Origin: Chloroflexota bacterium
Lineage (GTDB): Bacteria; Chloroflexota; UBA11872; UBA12225; JAJDUF01
DNA length: 64,000 bases
NCBI GenBank assembly: GCA_022826725.1
Contig: JAJDUF010000013.1
Span: 248,001 to 312,000, forward strand
Direction: 5' to 3'
The translations under genes were made by a program, and so were the position numbers. Position 1 is the first letter of the stretch. Each line of letters starts with the position of its first letter. Shown in pieces: positions 33,758 through 42,078 of this stretch. The notes beneath the pieces were generated by a model that worked only from the letters and a program-made list of their open reading frames with translations, was not told where the DNA came from and searched no databases.

Positions 33758-34810
33758 ATGACAGCAGAGAAATTCAACAGGGTGCAAATTCTCTACAACG
33801 CGGAGCATCATCCATACCTGTATGGAGCGATACATATCGTCCACGGGAGTTTAGAAAATCAGTGGTGGGAGAGTCCTTTTGTAGTGTCCAAGAGGAGGTG
33901 GAATGGGGAAGAAGTAGTTTATGGAACTGTAAAAAGAATAGTAGAGAGACTATTCTCTCAATTAGAGAGGCTTAGGGAATTTCGATCGGAAACTGAGGCA
34001 AGATTAGATGCCGAGGGAATTACTCCGCTAATTCAAGAGAATTCAGTACTACCTGAGTCCGAATTTACAGCCAGAATCCTTGATGAGCAGGATGAATTAC
34101 TTGAAGATGTACTACTGAGTATGTCCGCTAATATCCGAATACTCTCTGAGATATTCTCGAGAAGACTCAAGAGGAGCAAGGTGAATGTCTATGACTACGA
34201 AAATAGGTGTATAGACAGAATTGAGCTAAGTGAAATAGCCAACTTAATTCTCCATAACAGATACATATTGATTAAAGATCAGTACGTGGTGGATCTTCTC
34301 TCGGACGAGAAATTCATGGCCAAGAATCCACAAGTGGGATTAAAGATAAGCTTCCCGGAATACATCTCGGAGGTGGAGAAAATTATCAATAGTATAACTG
34401 TCAAGGATTTGATTACTAAGCTATGGGGACTGACAAAAAATCTATCGGCATCATCGAATATTAAGGATATTATATTCTTGACTCAAAATCTCTACACACT
34501 TGGGGGTTTAGTATTAGAGAACAACGCTACTATAGGATCAGGGCCGCTGAAGACTATTATGGATAGGGTGGCCATGAGTCACATTAAAAGAATTCAATAT
34601 ACAGAGCCAAATGTTACCAAAATTGCTACCACTTTGGTCTCCGATTCTCCTAGGTTTCTTCTCGAACCAGACCTCAATCAGAAACAAATTTGCATCGCAA
34701 TACATATAAATGGCAATCTTGAAACTCTCGTCATGGACTACAAGGAGTTCTTTTTAGAAGTGTCAAGGGGATATGGGAATAGGAAGCTCTATGCGAATCC
34801 CGTTGGCTAG
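33758..34810 (+). CDS. Unrecognised AT-rich 350-residue protein
   Basis: No family is recognised. The gene is about 60% A+T in a GC-rich genome, uses many AAA, ATA and AGA codons and so was recently acquired. The protein is soluble, with a coiled-coil-like segment VERLFSQLERLREFRSETEARL near residue 65 and long helical stretches such as LLEDVLLSMSANIRILSEIF. GAGGAGCAGGACT precedes the ATG. Its stop lies 67 nt from the 3' end of a convergent nuclease-methyltransferase gene, a typical place for defence cargo. Confidence 0.8.
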   Translation: MTAEKFNRVQILYNAEHHPYLYGAIHIVHGSLENQWWESPFVVSKRRWNGEEVVYGTVKRIVERLFSQLERLREFRSETEARLDAEGITPLIQENSVLPESEFTARILDEQDELLEDVLLSMSANIRILSEIFSRRLKRSKVNVYDYENRCIDRIELSEIANLILHNRYILIKDQYVVDLLSDEKFMAKNPQVGLKISFPEYISEVEKIINSITVKDLITKLWGLTKNLSASSNIKDIIFLTQNLYTLGGLVLENNATIGSGPLKTIMDRVAMSHIKRIQYTEPNVTKIATTLVSDSPRFLLEPDLNQKQICIAIHINGNLETLVMDYKEFFLEVSRGYGNRKLYANPVG

Positions 34811-34877
34811 ACTTTGTCAATTCAAGCTGGGACACTGCCCAGCCGGCTCTCCTCAGCCGTGGATCTCTCACCCGTCC

Positions 34878-37790
34878 CTAAATCACCAGTCGCGCCCCCC
34901 TCGGCCGCCGTTTCCCCCCATGCACCGACGGCTCCGCGCACCACTTCGCAGCCAGCCGCCGCACCGCTCGGTAGGTCTCCTCGTCGAACCCGAGCAGGTC
35001 GCAGATCACGCGCCGGTCGAGCAGCGCGCGGTTCGGGTCCGCGTCGGCCAGGTAGGCCGGCTGGAGTTGGAGATCGCGGAACTCGTCGAAGATCGTCTCT
35101 GCGGTGGACAGTTGCTCATCGTTGAGCGTGCTGAAGTCGAGCACAGGGAGGGTCTCGGCAGAGCGGATCGTTATCCTCGCCTTACTCGACTGTTGGCGGT
35201 TTGCGTGCCACCAGTAGGATAGCAACCCCAGCGTGCTATTCCCCCATACGGCGAAAGCGAAATCATAACTCTTATTGGGGAAAATCACATTCGGCCACAC
35301 CACGCCGCCGATTGACTCCGGCTCTGTGAACGCGACGGTAAGGGCTTGTGAGCCGAACGTATACTCAAGGTTGAGATGAGCGCGGCTGGCAGTAGCTGAA
35401 ACCGCAGTGGCTTTCGCCTCCATGCCGCGCCGCGCCCGTAGCTGGGAATCAGGCTCGCATACTATCCTGGTTTCCTTTCTGGCATTGTGATTCCATAACG
35501 CCGGATAGGTAGCCGTCGGACTGGGTGCTACCTTGTCGAAAGGTCCACGCGGGGCTGGTCCGGTAATGTCGCGATGGACCAAGCCAAGTTTGCCGACACT
35601 GCCTAACAAAGATACCTTCAGTTCAAGAGCAGCCAGACGGCCCGGTAGCCATAGTTTGGATTCAGACAAGGCATAGGCAGTCTGCGCGAGCGAATAGTCA
35701 AGCAGGCGTACAGCACCCCATTGCTGTCCATCCTCGCTAGACGTTGCCACCATTATTTCACCGACTACATCATCCCCGACCATCAGCGACGTACCACCAT
35801 ATGGCCCGTCCTCGACCTGTCTTGCGCCATCGGCAGACGCGATGTTGGCGGCTATGGCGCTGGCGTGGGCAAATCCCTGCGGCCGTTCGCGCAGCGAGGT
35901 GAAGTGCAGGCGCTGCATCGGAGGCGTATCATCCTCGCGTTTGCGGGCAACTACCAGACATTCCGCCATACCCGTATCCGACGAAAATGACATGTCCATA
36001 CCATTGGCAGCGATGCTCAGCACGGTCAAGTCGGTGTAGTCGGCAGCCAACATGTGCCGGAACTGCCGCCAGGACAGCCCGGCCGCGGCGGATAAGGGCA
36101 ATACGAGCGCGAGGACACCGCCCGGTTTGAGCTTCTTATCCGCCAGCGCCGCAAAGGCCGACGCGATACCGGCATTGCCGTGGTAGCATGTGCCTCTGCC
36201 CAGTTGGTTAATCCGCCTACCCATAGCTGTCTGATCGGCAGGCGTGGCGTCAAAGGCCGCAAAGGCGGGATTGGTGATGTCGGCGTGGGCGCCCTCGTGG
36301 TTGGTGGCACGGGTAAAGGGTGGGTTCATAATCACCAGATCGAAGTACTCGTCGGGTATCTCGACATTGACATGCCGCGCCGTCTGCTGACCTCTGCTGC
36401 CGGTGCGGAGCGTCGGGTCGCTCATGTTTAACAGCGCCACGTCTGCCGAGTCGCCCAGGCGCTCCAGCGAGCCGATCTGCACTTCATACCCGCTCTCTTC
36501 ATCCTGCCGGCCGTAGGGCATGGTGTAGAGGCGCGTGTTGCCGAACGCCACGGCCGGTTGCACGCCGGAGAGAGTGGCGCCGGTGATGTGGATGGCCGAG
36601 GGCATCACGTCGCAGCCGTACAGCACTTCTTCCATCAGCACGCGATGCAGGTCCGCCGGGTCGCCGCCGGCGCGTTCGTGCCGGGCGGCCAGCCGCTCGT
36701 ACACTGCCGATAGCAGGGCGCCGGTGCCGCAGGCGAGGTCCGCCACGCGCAGCGTGCCGATGGCCGCGGCGTCGGCCCAATCCACGCCATCGAGCTTGGC
36801 AACGGCGAGCCGCGCCAGCAGGGCCGACGAGGCCGGCAGCGTGTAGAAGGTGGCCAGGTACTTGCGGTCGGCAATCAAGCGTTGGAAGATACGCCCGGTC
36901 AGGTCGTGGGCCTGGTCTACGCCGGTGGCGCTGATCGCTTGGGCGGTCTCCCGCAGCCGGCGTAGGATGTCGGCCGCGTCACCGGCTTGGAGCTGAGAGA
37001 GCAGGTCATGAGCAATGGCGAAAATGGGCCAATAGTTGATCTCCAGGATGTCGTCCCAGGCGGTCAGCACCTCGCCTTGCGGGTTGGCGATGCCGTCGCC
37101 ACACACCAGTTGGAGCGGCTGGACCTGGTCGTGCATGCCGGCGATGCGCTCGTGGAAGACCAGCGCATTGGCGAAGATGGCGCAGGCCATCCGGCGCGTC
37201 TGCGGCACGTTCGCCATGCCGAGCAAGCGCGCCATCTTCCGCGTGATGGCCGGCCGCGTGTCGTCTACGGCGTCGAGCAGCTTGGCCGCGGCGTCAATGC
37301 CGCCTTGCAGCGCGTCGGTAGCTGCATCCACCGCCCGCTGCGGCACAGAGACCAGGCGCACCAAGTCCGCCAGGTCCTCAACCGCCCCGGCCAACCACCC
37401 GCTGTCCGGGAACCGCTGCCCGCCGTCGTCATCTTCAGTGAAGACGCAGTATTCGAGGCGGGCGGCCGTGAGCGCGGCACGGAGGTCGGCCGCATCACCC
37501 ACTTCAGCGGGATAGCGCAGCGCAATGGCCGCCTCGATGGGGCGCGGGTGGACGGTCACTGGCAGGCCGAGGCGGTCCTGTGCCTCCGTTTCGACGTTGG
37601 CGGCGGGCAGGTACTCGGCCTCGATGACGACCGGCGCGCGTCCGGGATCGGTGATGAGCAAGTCGGGCTGCAACCCAGGGCTGCCCTCGATGACGCGGAC
37701 ATGCTCCGAGCGCACCTCGCTCCCCGGCAGCATGGACCGCAGCAAGCCGCCCAAGGCATTATTCGCACTCGGCTCCGTCTGGCGCGGCAT
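34878..37790 (-). CDS. Type IIG-like restriction-modification protein (PD-ExE nuclease plus N6-adenine methylase)
   Basis: From ATG 37790 the protein has 970 residues. The N-terminus has a nuclease-like motif, Pro42-Asp43 in LQPDLLITD and Glu57-Ala-Glu59 in VIEAEY. A helical region follows, then an N6-adenine methyltransferase with AdoMet motif I ADLACGTGALLSAV and catalytic motif IV LVIMNPPFTRATN. The C-terminal 300 residues probably recognise DNA. Cleavage and methylation in one chain is the plan of type IIG and type IIL enzymes; a methylase-only role is the alternative if the nuclease is inactive. No separate specificity or helicase gene is nearby. It is convergent with the AT-rich orphan gene. 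Confidence 0.85.
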   Translation of the reverse strand: MPRQTEPSANNALGGLLRSMLPGSEVRSEHVRVIEGSPGLQPDLLITDPGRAPVVIEAEYLPAANVETEAQDRLGLPVTVHPRPIEAAIALRYPAEVGDAADLRAALTAARLEYCVFTEDDDGGQRFPDSGWLAGAVEDLADLVRLVSVPQRAVDAATDALQGGIDAAAKLLDAVDDTRPAITRKMARLLGMANVPQTRRMACAIFANALVFHERIAGMHDQVQPLQLVCGDGIANPQGEVLTAWDDILEINYWPIFAIAHDLLSQLQAGDAADILRRLRETAQAISATGVDQAHDLTGRIFQRLIADRKYLATFYTLPASSALLARLAVAKLDGVDWADAAAIGTLRVADLACGTGALLSAVYERLAARHERAGGDPADLHRVLMEEVLYGCDVMPSAIHITGATLSGVQPAVAFGNTRLYTMPYGRQDEESGYEVQIGSLERLGDSADVALLNMSDPTLRTGSRGQQTARHVNVEIPDEYFDLVIMNPPFTRATNHEGAHADITNPAFAAFDATPADQTAMGRRINQLGRGTCYHGNAGIASAFAALADKKLKPGGVLALVLPLSAAAGLSWRQFRHMLAADYTDLTVLSIAANGMDMSFSSDTGMAECLVVARKREDDTPPMQRLHFTSLRERPQGFAHASAIAANIASADGARQVEDGPYGGTSLMVGDDVVGEIMVATSSEDGQQWGAVRLLDYSLAQTAYALSESKLWLPGRLAALELKVSLLGSVGKLGLVHRDITGPAPRGPFDKVAPSPTATYPALWNHNARKETRIVCEPDSQLRARRGMEAKATAVSATASRAHLNLEYTFGSQALTVAFTEPESIGGVVWPNVIFPNKSYDFAFAVWGNSTLGLLSYWWHANRQQSSKARITIRSAETLPVLDFSTLNDEQLSTAETIFDEFRDLQLQPAYLADADPNRALLDRRVICDLLGFDEETYRAVRRLAAKWCAEPSVHGGKRRPRGARLVI

Positions 37791-37932
37791 CAGGCCAGCC
37801 CTCTCGTCACGCAAACAGTGTCAAGGTAGTGAACATCCGTTCAATAGTAGCACATCACCGCGCAGCGGCTAGGAGAGGGGCTACCTTCTGACAAGCGTAG
37901 ATCATTCTGTAGGGGCGCGATTCATCGCGCCC

Positions 37933-37983
37933 ACTCCCCCTCTCTATCGCTCCGCGATGGAGAGGGGGCCGGGGGGTGAGGCC
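37933..37983. repeat. Family A palindrome, long-loop form
   Basis: Near-identical to the element at 29.2 kb, with the GTGAGGCC tail. Confidence 0.85.
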
Positions 37984-37996
37984 CGTCCCGCCCACC

Positions 37997-39049
37997 TCAC
38001 CTCCCAAAGATCGCCACCAGCTCCGGGCGCAACGGATAGCGCAGCGGCTCGCCCGCGAAGTGCCGGCGTGCGTCCTCGCACTGCCCCAGAAAGACGCCCC
38101 GGTGCGCCCCATACGTATGCCCGCCCCGGTGCGGCGTATGCACCACGTTCGGCAACGTGCGGAGCGGGCTGTCCGCTGGCGGTGGCTCCGGGTGATACAC
38201 GTCAATCGCGGCCCGCAGCTCGCCGGCCGTCAGCCGTTCCAGCAGCGGTGCCTGCTCCACCACCGCCATCCGCGATACCAGCACGAACACCGCCTCGCGC
38301 GGCAGCGCATAGATCACGTCGCGGTTGATGATCTCGATCGTCTCCGGCGTCGGCGGGATAGCCACGAAGAAGACCTCGCTCCGCGCCGCCATCGCGACCA
38401 GCTCGCTCGCCTTGCGTCCCCCCGCCGCCACCATCCGCTCACCCGGCACATACGGATCGAACGCTTCCCAGTCCGTGTCGAACGGCGCCAGCATCCGCGC
38501 CAGGTGCCGATGGATCTCGCCGAACCCGGCCAGCCCCACCCGCCGGCCTTGCAGCCGGTCCGGTGTCTCCGGCCGCTCCGGGAAGTCCTCCCAATGCACC
38601 CAGCCGTTCGCGCCGACAATCTCGTGCTCCTGCGGCAGGTTACGCAGCGCCGCCAGCCCCAGCGCCAGCTCGTACTCCGCCACCCACGGCGACATCACCG
38701 GCGCCGTTTCGCTGAGGGCAATGCCCCGCGCCAGCGCCGCGCCCACGTCGCACAGCTCGGCCTGCCGATAATGGCAGGTGGACCCGATATACCGCAGCCG
38801 CGGCGCCCTGGCGAGCCGCTCCGCGGACAGGTAGCCAATGCCCTGATTGCCCCAGCCGCACAGCACCAGCCCGTCCGCATCGGCCAGCGCCGCATCCACC
38901 CGCGCCACCCGCTCGGCCGGCGTCAAGTCGGCCCCGAGCTGCACGGCCACCCGCTCCGCAAACGAATCCAGCACCTCCCCAGCCGCCCCGCTCCAATGCC
39001 GCTCCAACGACCGCGGCCCAAACACCACCACCACCCTCGGCCGTCCCAC
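37997..39049 (-). CDS. D-2-hydroxyacid dehydrogenase-like protein
   Basis: The GTG at 39049 is five nt after AAGGAGG and gives 350 residues; a GTG two codons earlier overlaps that site. The fold is that of D-2-hydroxyacid dehydrogenases, with the cofactor motif VGLAGFGEIHRHLARML, in which the usual third glycine is His, and catalytic candidates Arg in LVSRMAVV, Glu in VYHPEPPP and His in VHTPHRGGH. It differs from the copy at 31808, so they are not recent duplicates. It is on the same strand as, and downstream of, the amidase gene, separated from it by a family A2 repeat. Confidence 0.88.
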   Translation of the reverse strand: MGRPRVVVVFGPRSLERHWSGAAGEVLDSFAERVAVQLGADLTPAERVARVDAALADADGLVLCGWGNQGIGYLSAERLARAPRLRYIGSTCHYRQAELCDVGAALARGIALSETAPVMSPWVAEYELALGLAALRNLPQEHEIVGANGWVHWEDFPERPETPDRLQGRRVGLAGFGEIHRHLARMLAPFDTDWEAFDPYVPGERMVAAGGRKASELVAMAARSEVFFVAIPPTPETIEIINRDVIYALPREAVFVLVSRMAVVEQAPLLERLTAGELRAAIDVYHPEPPPADSPLRTLPNVVHTPHRGGHTYGAHRGVFLGQCEDARRHFAGEPLRYPLRPELVAIFGR

Positions 39050-39075
39050 AACCACCTCCTTCGACCGCCGCCTGG

Positions 39076-39113
39076 ACTCCCCTTCCCTGAAGGGAAGGGG
39101 CCGGGGGTTAGGT
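39076..39113. repeat. Family A2 palindrome
   Basis: CCCCTTCCCT / AGGGAAGGGG arms with a TTAGGT tail. Confidence 0.8.
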
Positions 39114-39124
39114 TTGCCTCCCCC

Positions 39125-40546
39125 CTACACCGCCGGCCGCCGTTCGTGCCAGGACGTGCTCCGCTCGTAAGCGTGAGCAGCGTGCAGCAAGGTCCGCTCA
39201 TCGAACGGCCGCCCCACCAGCATCAGCCCCACCGGCAGCCCGTCCACAAAGCCGCACGGCACGGAAATGGCCGGCAGCCCCGTGTAGTTGCAGGGCCGCG
39301 TGATCTGCGACAGCATCCCGGCGCCATGCGGCTTCCCGTTGACCATGATGCGCTTCGCCTCGGCGGCGGCAATGCTCGGCGCCACCACCGGCACCGTCGG
39401 CCCTGCCAGCACATCCACCTCCCGCCACACCGCCGTATACCGCTCCAACAGCAGTCGCCGCGCCCTCAGCGCCTTGGCGTGATCGTTCGCCAGGATGAAT
39501 TGCAGCGGTAGCAGCCGCAGCAGCGTCTCCTCGCCGTAATCCCCCGGCCGCGTCCGCAGCCAATGCTCATGGTCCACCAGCGCCTCGGCGCGGATGGCGT
39601 CCACGCCGTCCATCAGCACGTCGTGGTCGGGCAGCCGCACCTCCCGCACCGTCGCGCCCAGCGTTTCCAGTTGCCCGATGGCCGCCCGCACCGCCGCCTC
39701 CACCGGCCCATCCACCAGTGCAAAGTAGTAGTCGCGCGGCACGCCCACCCGCAGCCCGCGCAGGTCCGTCCCGCCACCCAGCGTCTCCGGCGGCCCCGCC
39801 ACGTCGCGCGAAGTGGGGTCGCGCGGGTCATGGCCGGACATCACCGCCAGCAGCAGCGCCGTATCCTCGACCGTGCGCGCGAGCGGCCCGATGTGATCCC
39901 GCGTGGGATTGCCCCCGCGCATCGCCCCGCGCGTCGGCACCCGGCCATGCGTCTGCTTCAACCCCACGATGCCGCACAGGGCGCCGGGTATCCGCACCGA
40001 TCCGCCCGCGTCGGTACCGAGCGCCCCCAGCGCCATCCCGGCCGCCACCGCCGCGGCCGAGCCGCCCGACGATCCACCCGGCACGTGCTCCGGGTTCCAC
40101 GGATTGCGCGTCGGGCCGTAGTGCGGATTGATCGTCGTGGTACCGAAGCCGAACTCGTGCAGGTTGGTCTTGCCCACCATGATCGCACCGGCCGCCCGCA
40201 GCCGTGCCCAGGCCGGCGCGTCCTCGCGCGGCACGTAGTCGGCGAGGATTTTGGAGCCAGCGGTAGAGCGTATCCCCGCCGTCTCGATATTGTCCTTCAC
40301 GGCAATCGGGATGCCGTGCAGCGGCCCCACCTCGCCCCCGCCCGCGAGCGTCGCCTCTGCCGCCCGTGCCGCGGCCAGCGCCTGCTCGTCGCACCGAGTG
40401 ATGAAGCAGTTGAGCGTCGGCTCCAGCCGTTCGATCTGCCCCAGCACCGCCCGCACCAGCTCCACCGGCGACACCTGCCGGCGTGCAATGAGTGACCGCG
40501 CTTCGCTGATCGTCAGCCACGCCAGGTCATTGCCGTTGGCGGTCAC
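39125..40546 (-). CDS. Amidase (amidase signature family)
   Basis: This 473-residue amidase-signature enzyme has the Ser-cisSer-Lys triad: Lys in IAVKDNIETAG, Ser in GGSSGGSAAAVAAGMA and the nucleophile in LGTDAGGSVRIPG. The family hydrolyses amides, and GatA is a member, but no gatB is nearby. The GTG start overlaps the stop of a small AtzG-like gene by 4 nt. In AtzE-type systems such a small GatC-like subunit partners the amidase, which supports a catabolic amide hydrolase rather than tRNA amidotransferase. Confidence 0.92.
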   Translation of the reverse strand: MTANGNDLAWLTISEARSLIARRQVSPVELVRAVLGQIERLEPTLNCFITRCDEQALAAARAAEATLAGGGEVGPLHGIPIAVKDNIETAGIRSTAGSKILADYVPREDAPAWARLRAAGAIMVGKTNLHEFGFGTTTINPHYGPTRNPWNPEHVPGGSSGGSAAAVAAGMALGALGTDAGGSVRIPGALCGIVGLKQTHGRVPTRGAMRGGNPTRDHIGPLARTVEDTALLLAVMSGHDPRDPTSRDVAGPPETLGGGTDLRGLRVGVPRDYYFALVDGPVEAAVRAAIGQLETLGATVREVRLPDHDVLMDGVDAIRAEALVDHEHWLRTRPGDYGEETLLRLLPLQFILANDHAKALRARRLLLERYTAVWREVDVLAGPTVPVVAPSIAAAEAKRIMVNGKPHGAGMLSQITRPCNYTGLPAISVPCGFVDGLPVGLMLVGRPFDERTLLHAAHAYERSTSWHERRPAV

Positions 40547-40755
40547 GGCGTCTCCTCCTCCAACCGGTACGGCTGTGCCGTCAGCGTCTCGTCCACCTCA
40601 ACCCCCGACTCGGCAAAGCGCCGCACCGCGCCCCGCTGCTCGCGCACCGCATCGAGCACCTGCGGCAGGACCCGCTCCGGTATCGGTATCAGGTCCAGCA
40701 TCCGCACCATCTCTTTCAGGTCCTCCACCGTCAGTTCAGTATCCCTGTCCGCCAT
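40543..40755 (-). CDS. AtzG-like / DUF4089 small subunit
   Basis: The ATG at 40755, preceded by GGGAGGG, gives 70 residues. The sequence LTVEDLKEMVRMLDLIPIPERVLPQVLDAVREQ is two helices like the GatC/AtzG group that bind amidases. It overlaps the amidase by 4 nt (GTGA), implying coupled translation and a 1:1 complex. Length and position fit this group well. Confidence 0.75.
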   Translation of the reverse strand: MADRDTELTVEDLKEMVRMLDLIPIPERVLPQVLDAVREQRGAVRRFAESGVEVDETLTAQPYRLEEETP

Positions 40756-40834
40756 ACGCCCTCCCTCGCACCCCATCATCCGCACGCACCGGCTCTGATT
40801 GTAGCCGCTACCGCCTTGCCCCTCCCCCGGCCCC

Positions 40835-40862
40835 CGTCATTGCGGCGCAAGCCGCAATCCAG
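40835..40862. repeat. Family B2 palindrome
   Basis: ATTGCGGC / GCCGCAAT arms around GCAA, with the CGTC prefix and TCCAG suffix. Confidence 0.8.
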
Positions 40863-40892
40863 GCCCATGCATAGCCCCCGGTCGCTGCGCGG

Positions 40893-40932
40893 ACTCCCCT
40901 TCCCTGCAGGGAAGGGGCCGGGGGTTAGGTCC
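40893..40932. repeat. Family A2 palindrome
   Basis: CCCCTTCCCTG / CAGGGAAGGGG arms with a TTAGGTCC tail. Confidence 0.85.
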
Positions 40933-40937
40933 GCCCC

Positions 40938-40988
40938 ACTCCCCCTCTCTATCGCTCCGCGATGGAGAGGGGGCCGGGGGGTGAGGCC
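40938..40988. repeat. Family A palindrome, long-loop form
   Basis: Near-identical to the 29.2 and 37.9 kb copies. Its right end abuts a TATAAT box (40996-41001), so it occupies the -35 region of the nitrilase gene. Confidence 0.85.
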
Positions 40989-41041
40989 CGCGGCGTATAA
41001 TCAACCGAGCTTGACATAGCAGCAAGGGAAAGGAGCCTGTC

Positions 41042-41878
41042 GTGTTTACGTCCATCAAGGCCACGGCAATCTCGCTCAAGCCCAAGAAGTGGGACAAGGC
41101 CTACAACGCCGACAAACTGGAATCGCTCTTCCGCGCGGCAGCGCAGGAGCAGCCCGATCTGATCGTCGCTACCGAGGGTGTGCTCGAAGGCTACGTGGTC
41201 ATGGACGTGATCGAGCACCCGGAGAAGGTCCCGGCCATGCTCGACATCGCCGAGCCGCTCGACGGACCGTATATCCGCCGCTTCCAGGACTTGGCCCAGG
41301 AGCTGCGCACCTGTCTCTGCTTTGGCTTTGCCGAACGTATTGACGACGACGTTTACAACAGCGCCATCTTCATTGACCAGGAGGGTGCCATTTGTGGGCG
41401 CTATCACAAGACCCAGTTCGCCGAAGGCACCCACGAATCCTGGGACTTCAACCGCATTGGCCGGCAGATTAGAGCCTTCGACACCCCGCTCGGTCGCGCC
41501 GGCATGCTTATCTGTGCCGACCGCTGGAACCCGATGATCGCCCGCACGCTCGCCCTGGACGGCGCCCAGTTGCTCCTCATCGTCTCGTATGGATCGCGCC
41601 GGAAGGCCCAGAATGAGACCGTCTTGGCCCGCGCCCGCGAGAACGGCCTGCCCATCGTCGAAGCGAACGTCGGCATGAACCTGCTCATTAGCAAGGGCGA
41701 AGTCGCTGCCTACAAGTGGGGCGTAGACCGGATCACCACGGCCGTCGTCGAGATACCGACCCCGCCCTCACACACGGCAGCCCGGGCCCAAGAGCAAGAG
41801 TACATGCAGCTCCAAGGCCCGAGCATGGCCGAACGCTACGAGAAGACCATGGCCCGCATCCAAAACCCGACCACGTAG
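41042..41878 (+). CDS. Carbon-nitrogen hydrolase (nitrilase superfamily)
   Basis: This 278-residue enzyme has the Glu-Lys-Cys triad of the superfamily: Glu45 in IVATEGVLEGY, Lys in GRYHKTQF and Cys in MLICADRWNP. The family splits non-peptide C-N bonds in amides, carbamoyl groups or nitriles; the group is closest to amidohydrolases rather than true nitrilases, judging from the CADR string. The GTG start has AAAGGAG upstream. An amidase gene is divergent from it across a three-repeat cluster, so both may serve amide catabolism. Confidence 0.9.
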   Translation: MFTSIKATAISLKPKKWDKAYNADKLESLFRAAAQEQPDLIVATEGVLEGYVVMDVIEHPEKVPAMLDIAEPLDGPYIRRFQDLAQELRTCLCFGFAERIDDDVYNSAIFIDQEGAICGRYHKTQFAEGTHESWDFNRIGRQIRAFDTPLGRAGMLICADRWNPMIARTLALDGAQLLLIVSYGSRRKAQNETVLARARENGLPIVEANVGMNLLISKGEVAAYKWGVDRITTAVVEIPTPPSHTAARAQEQEYMQLQGPSMAERYEKTMARIQNPTT

Positions 41879-41938
41879 GCATTGCACATCGCTCCTTACC
41901 AACCCTCCCTCGCGGCTCCCGCCGGTAAGGGAAGCGAC

Positions 41939-41973
41939 CGTCCCCCCGCCGCGCGGGGAAACCATAGGGGGGC
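41939..41973. repeat. Family C palindrome
   Basis: CGTCCCCCCGC / GCGGGG arms followed by ACCATAGGGGGG. Confidence 0.7.
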
Positions 41974-42017
41974 CAGCGCCGGACCGGCGGAGCAGAGAGG
42001 CGCTGGGGGCCACGCAG

Positions 42018-42060
42018 ACTCCCCCTCTCCAAATGTTGGAGAGGGGGCCGGGGGGTGAGG
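42018..42060. repeat. Family A palindrome, AAATGTT-loop form
   Basis: CCCCCTCTCCAA / TTGGAGAGGGGG arms with a GTGAGG tail. The same form recurs at 49.0 and 50.1 kb. Confidence 0.85.
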
Positions 42061-42078
42061 TCAACTCCACCCACCGCC

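Noticed and set aside
39125..40755. GatCA subunits of the tRNA amidotransferase
   Set aside because: No gatB is near, and the small subunit looks like AtzG rather than true GatC.
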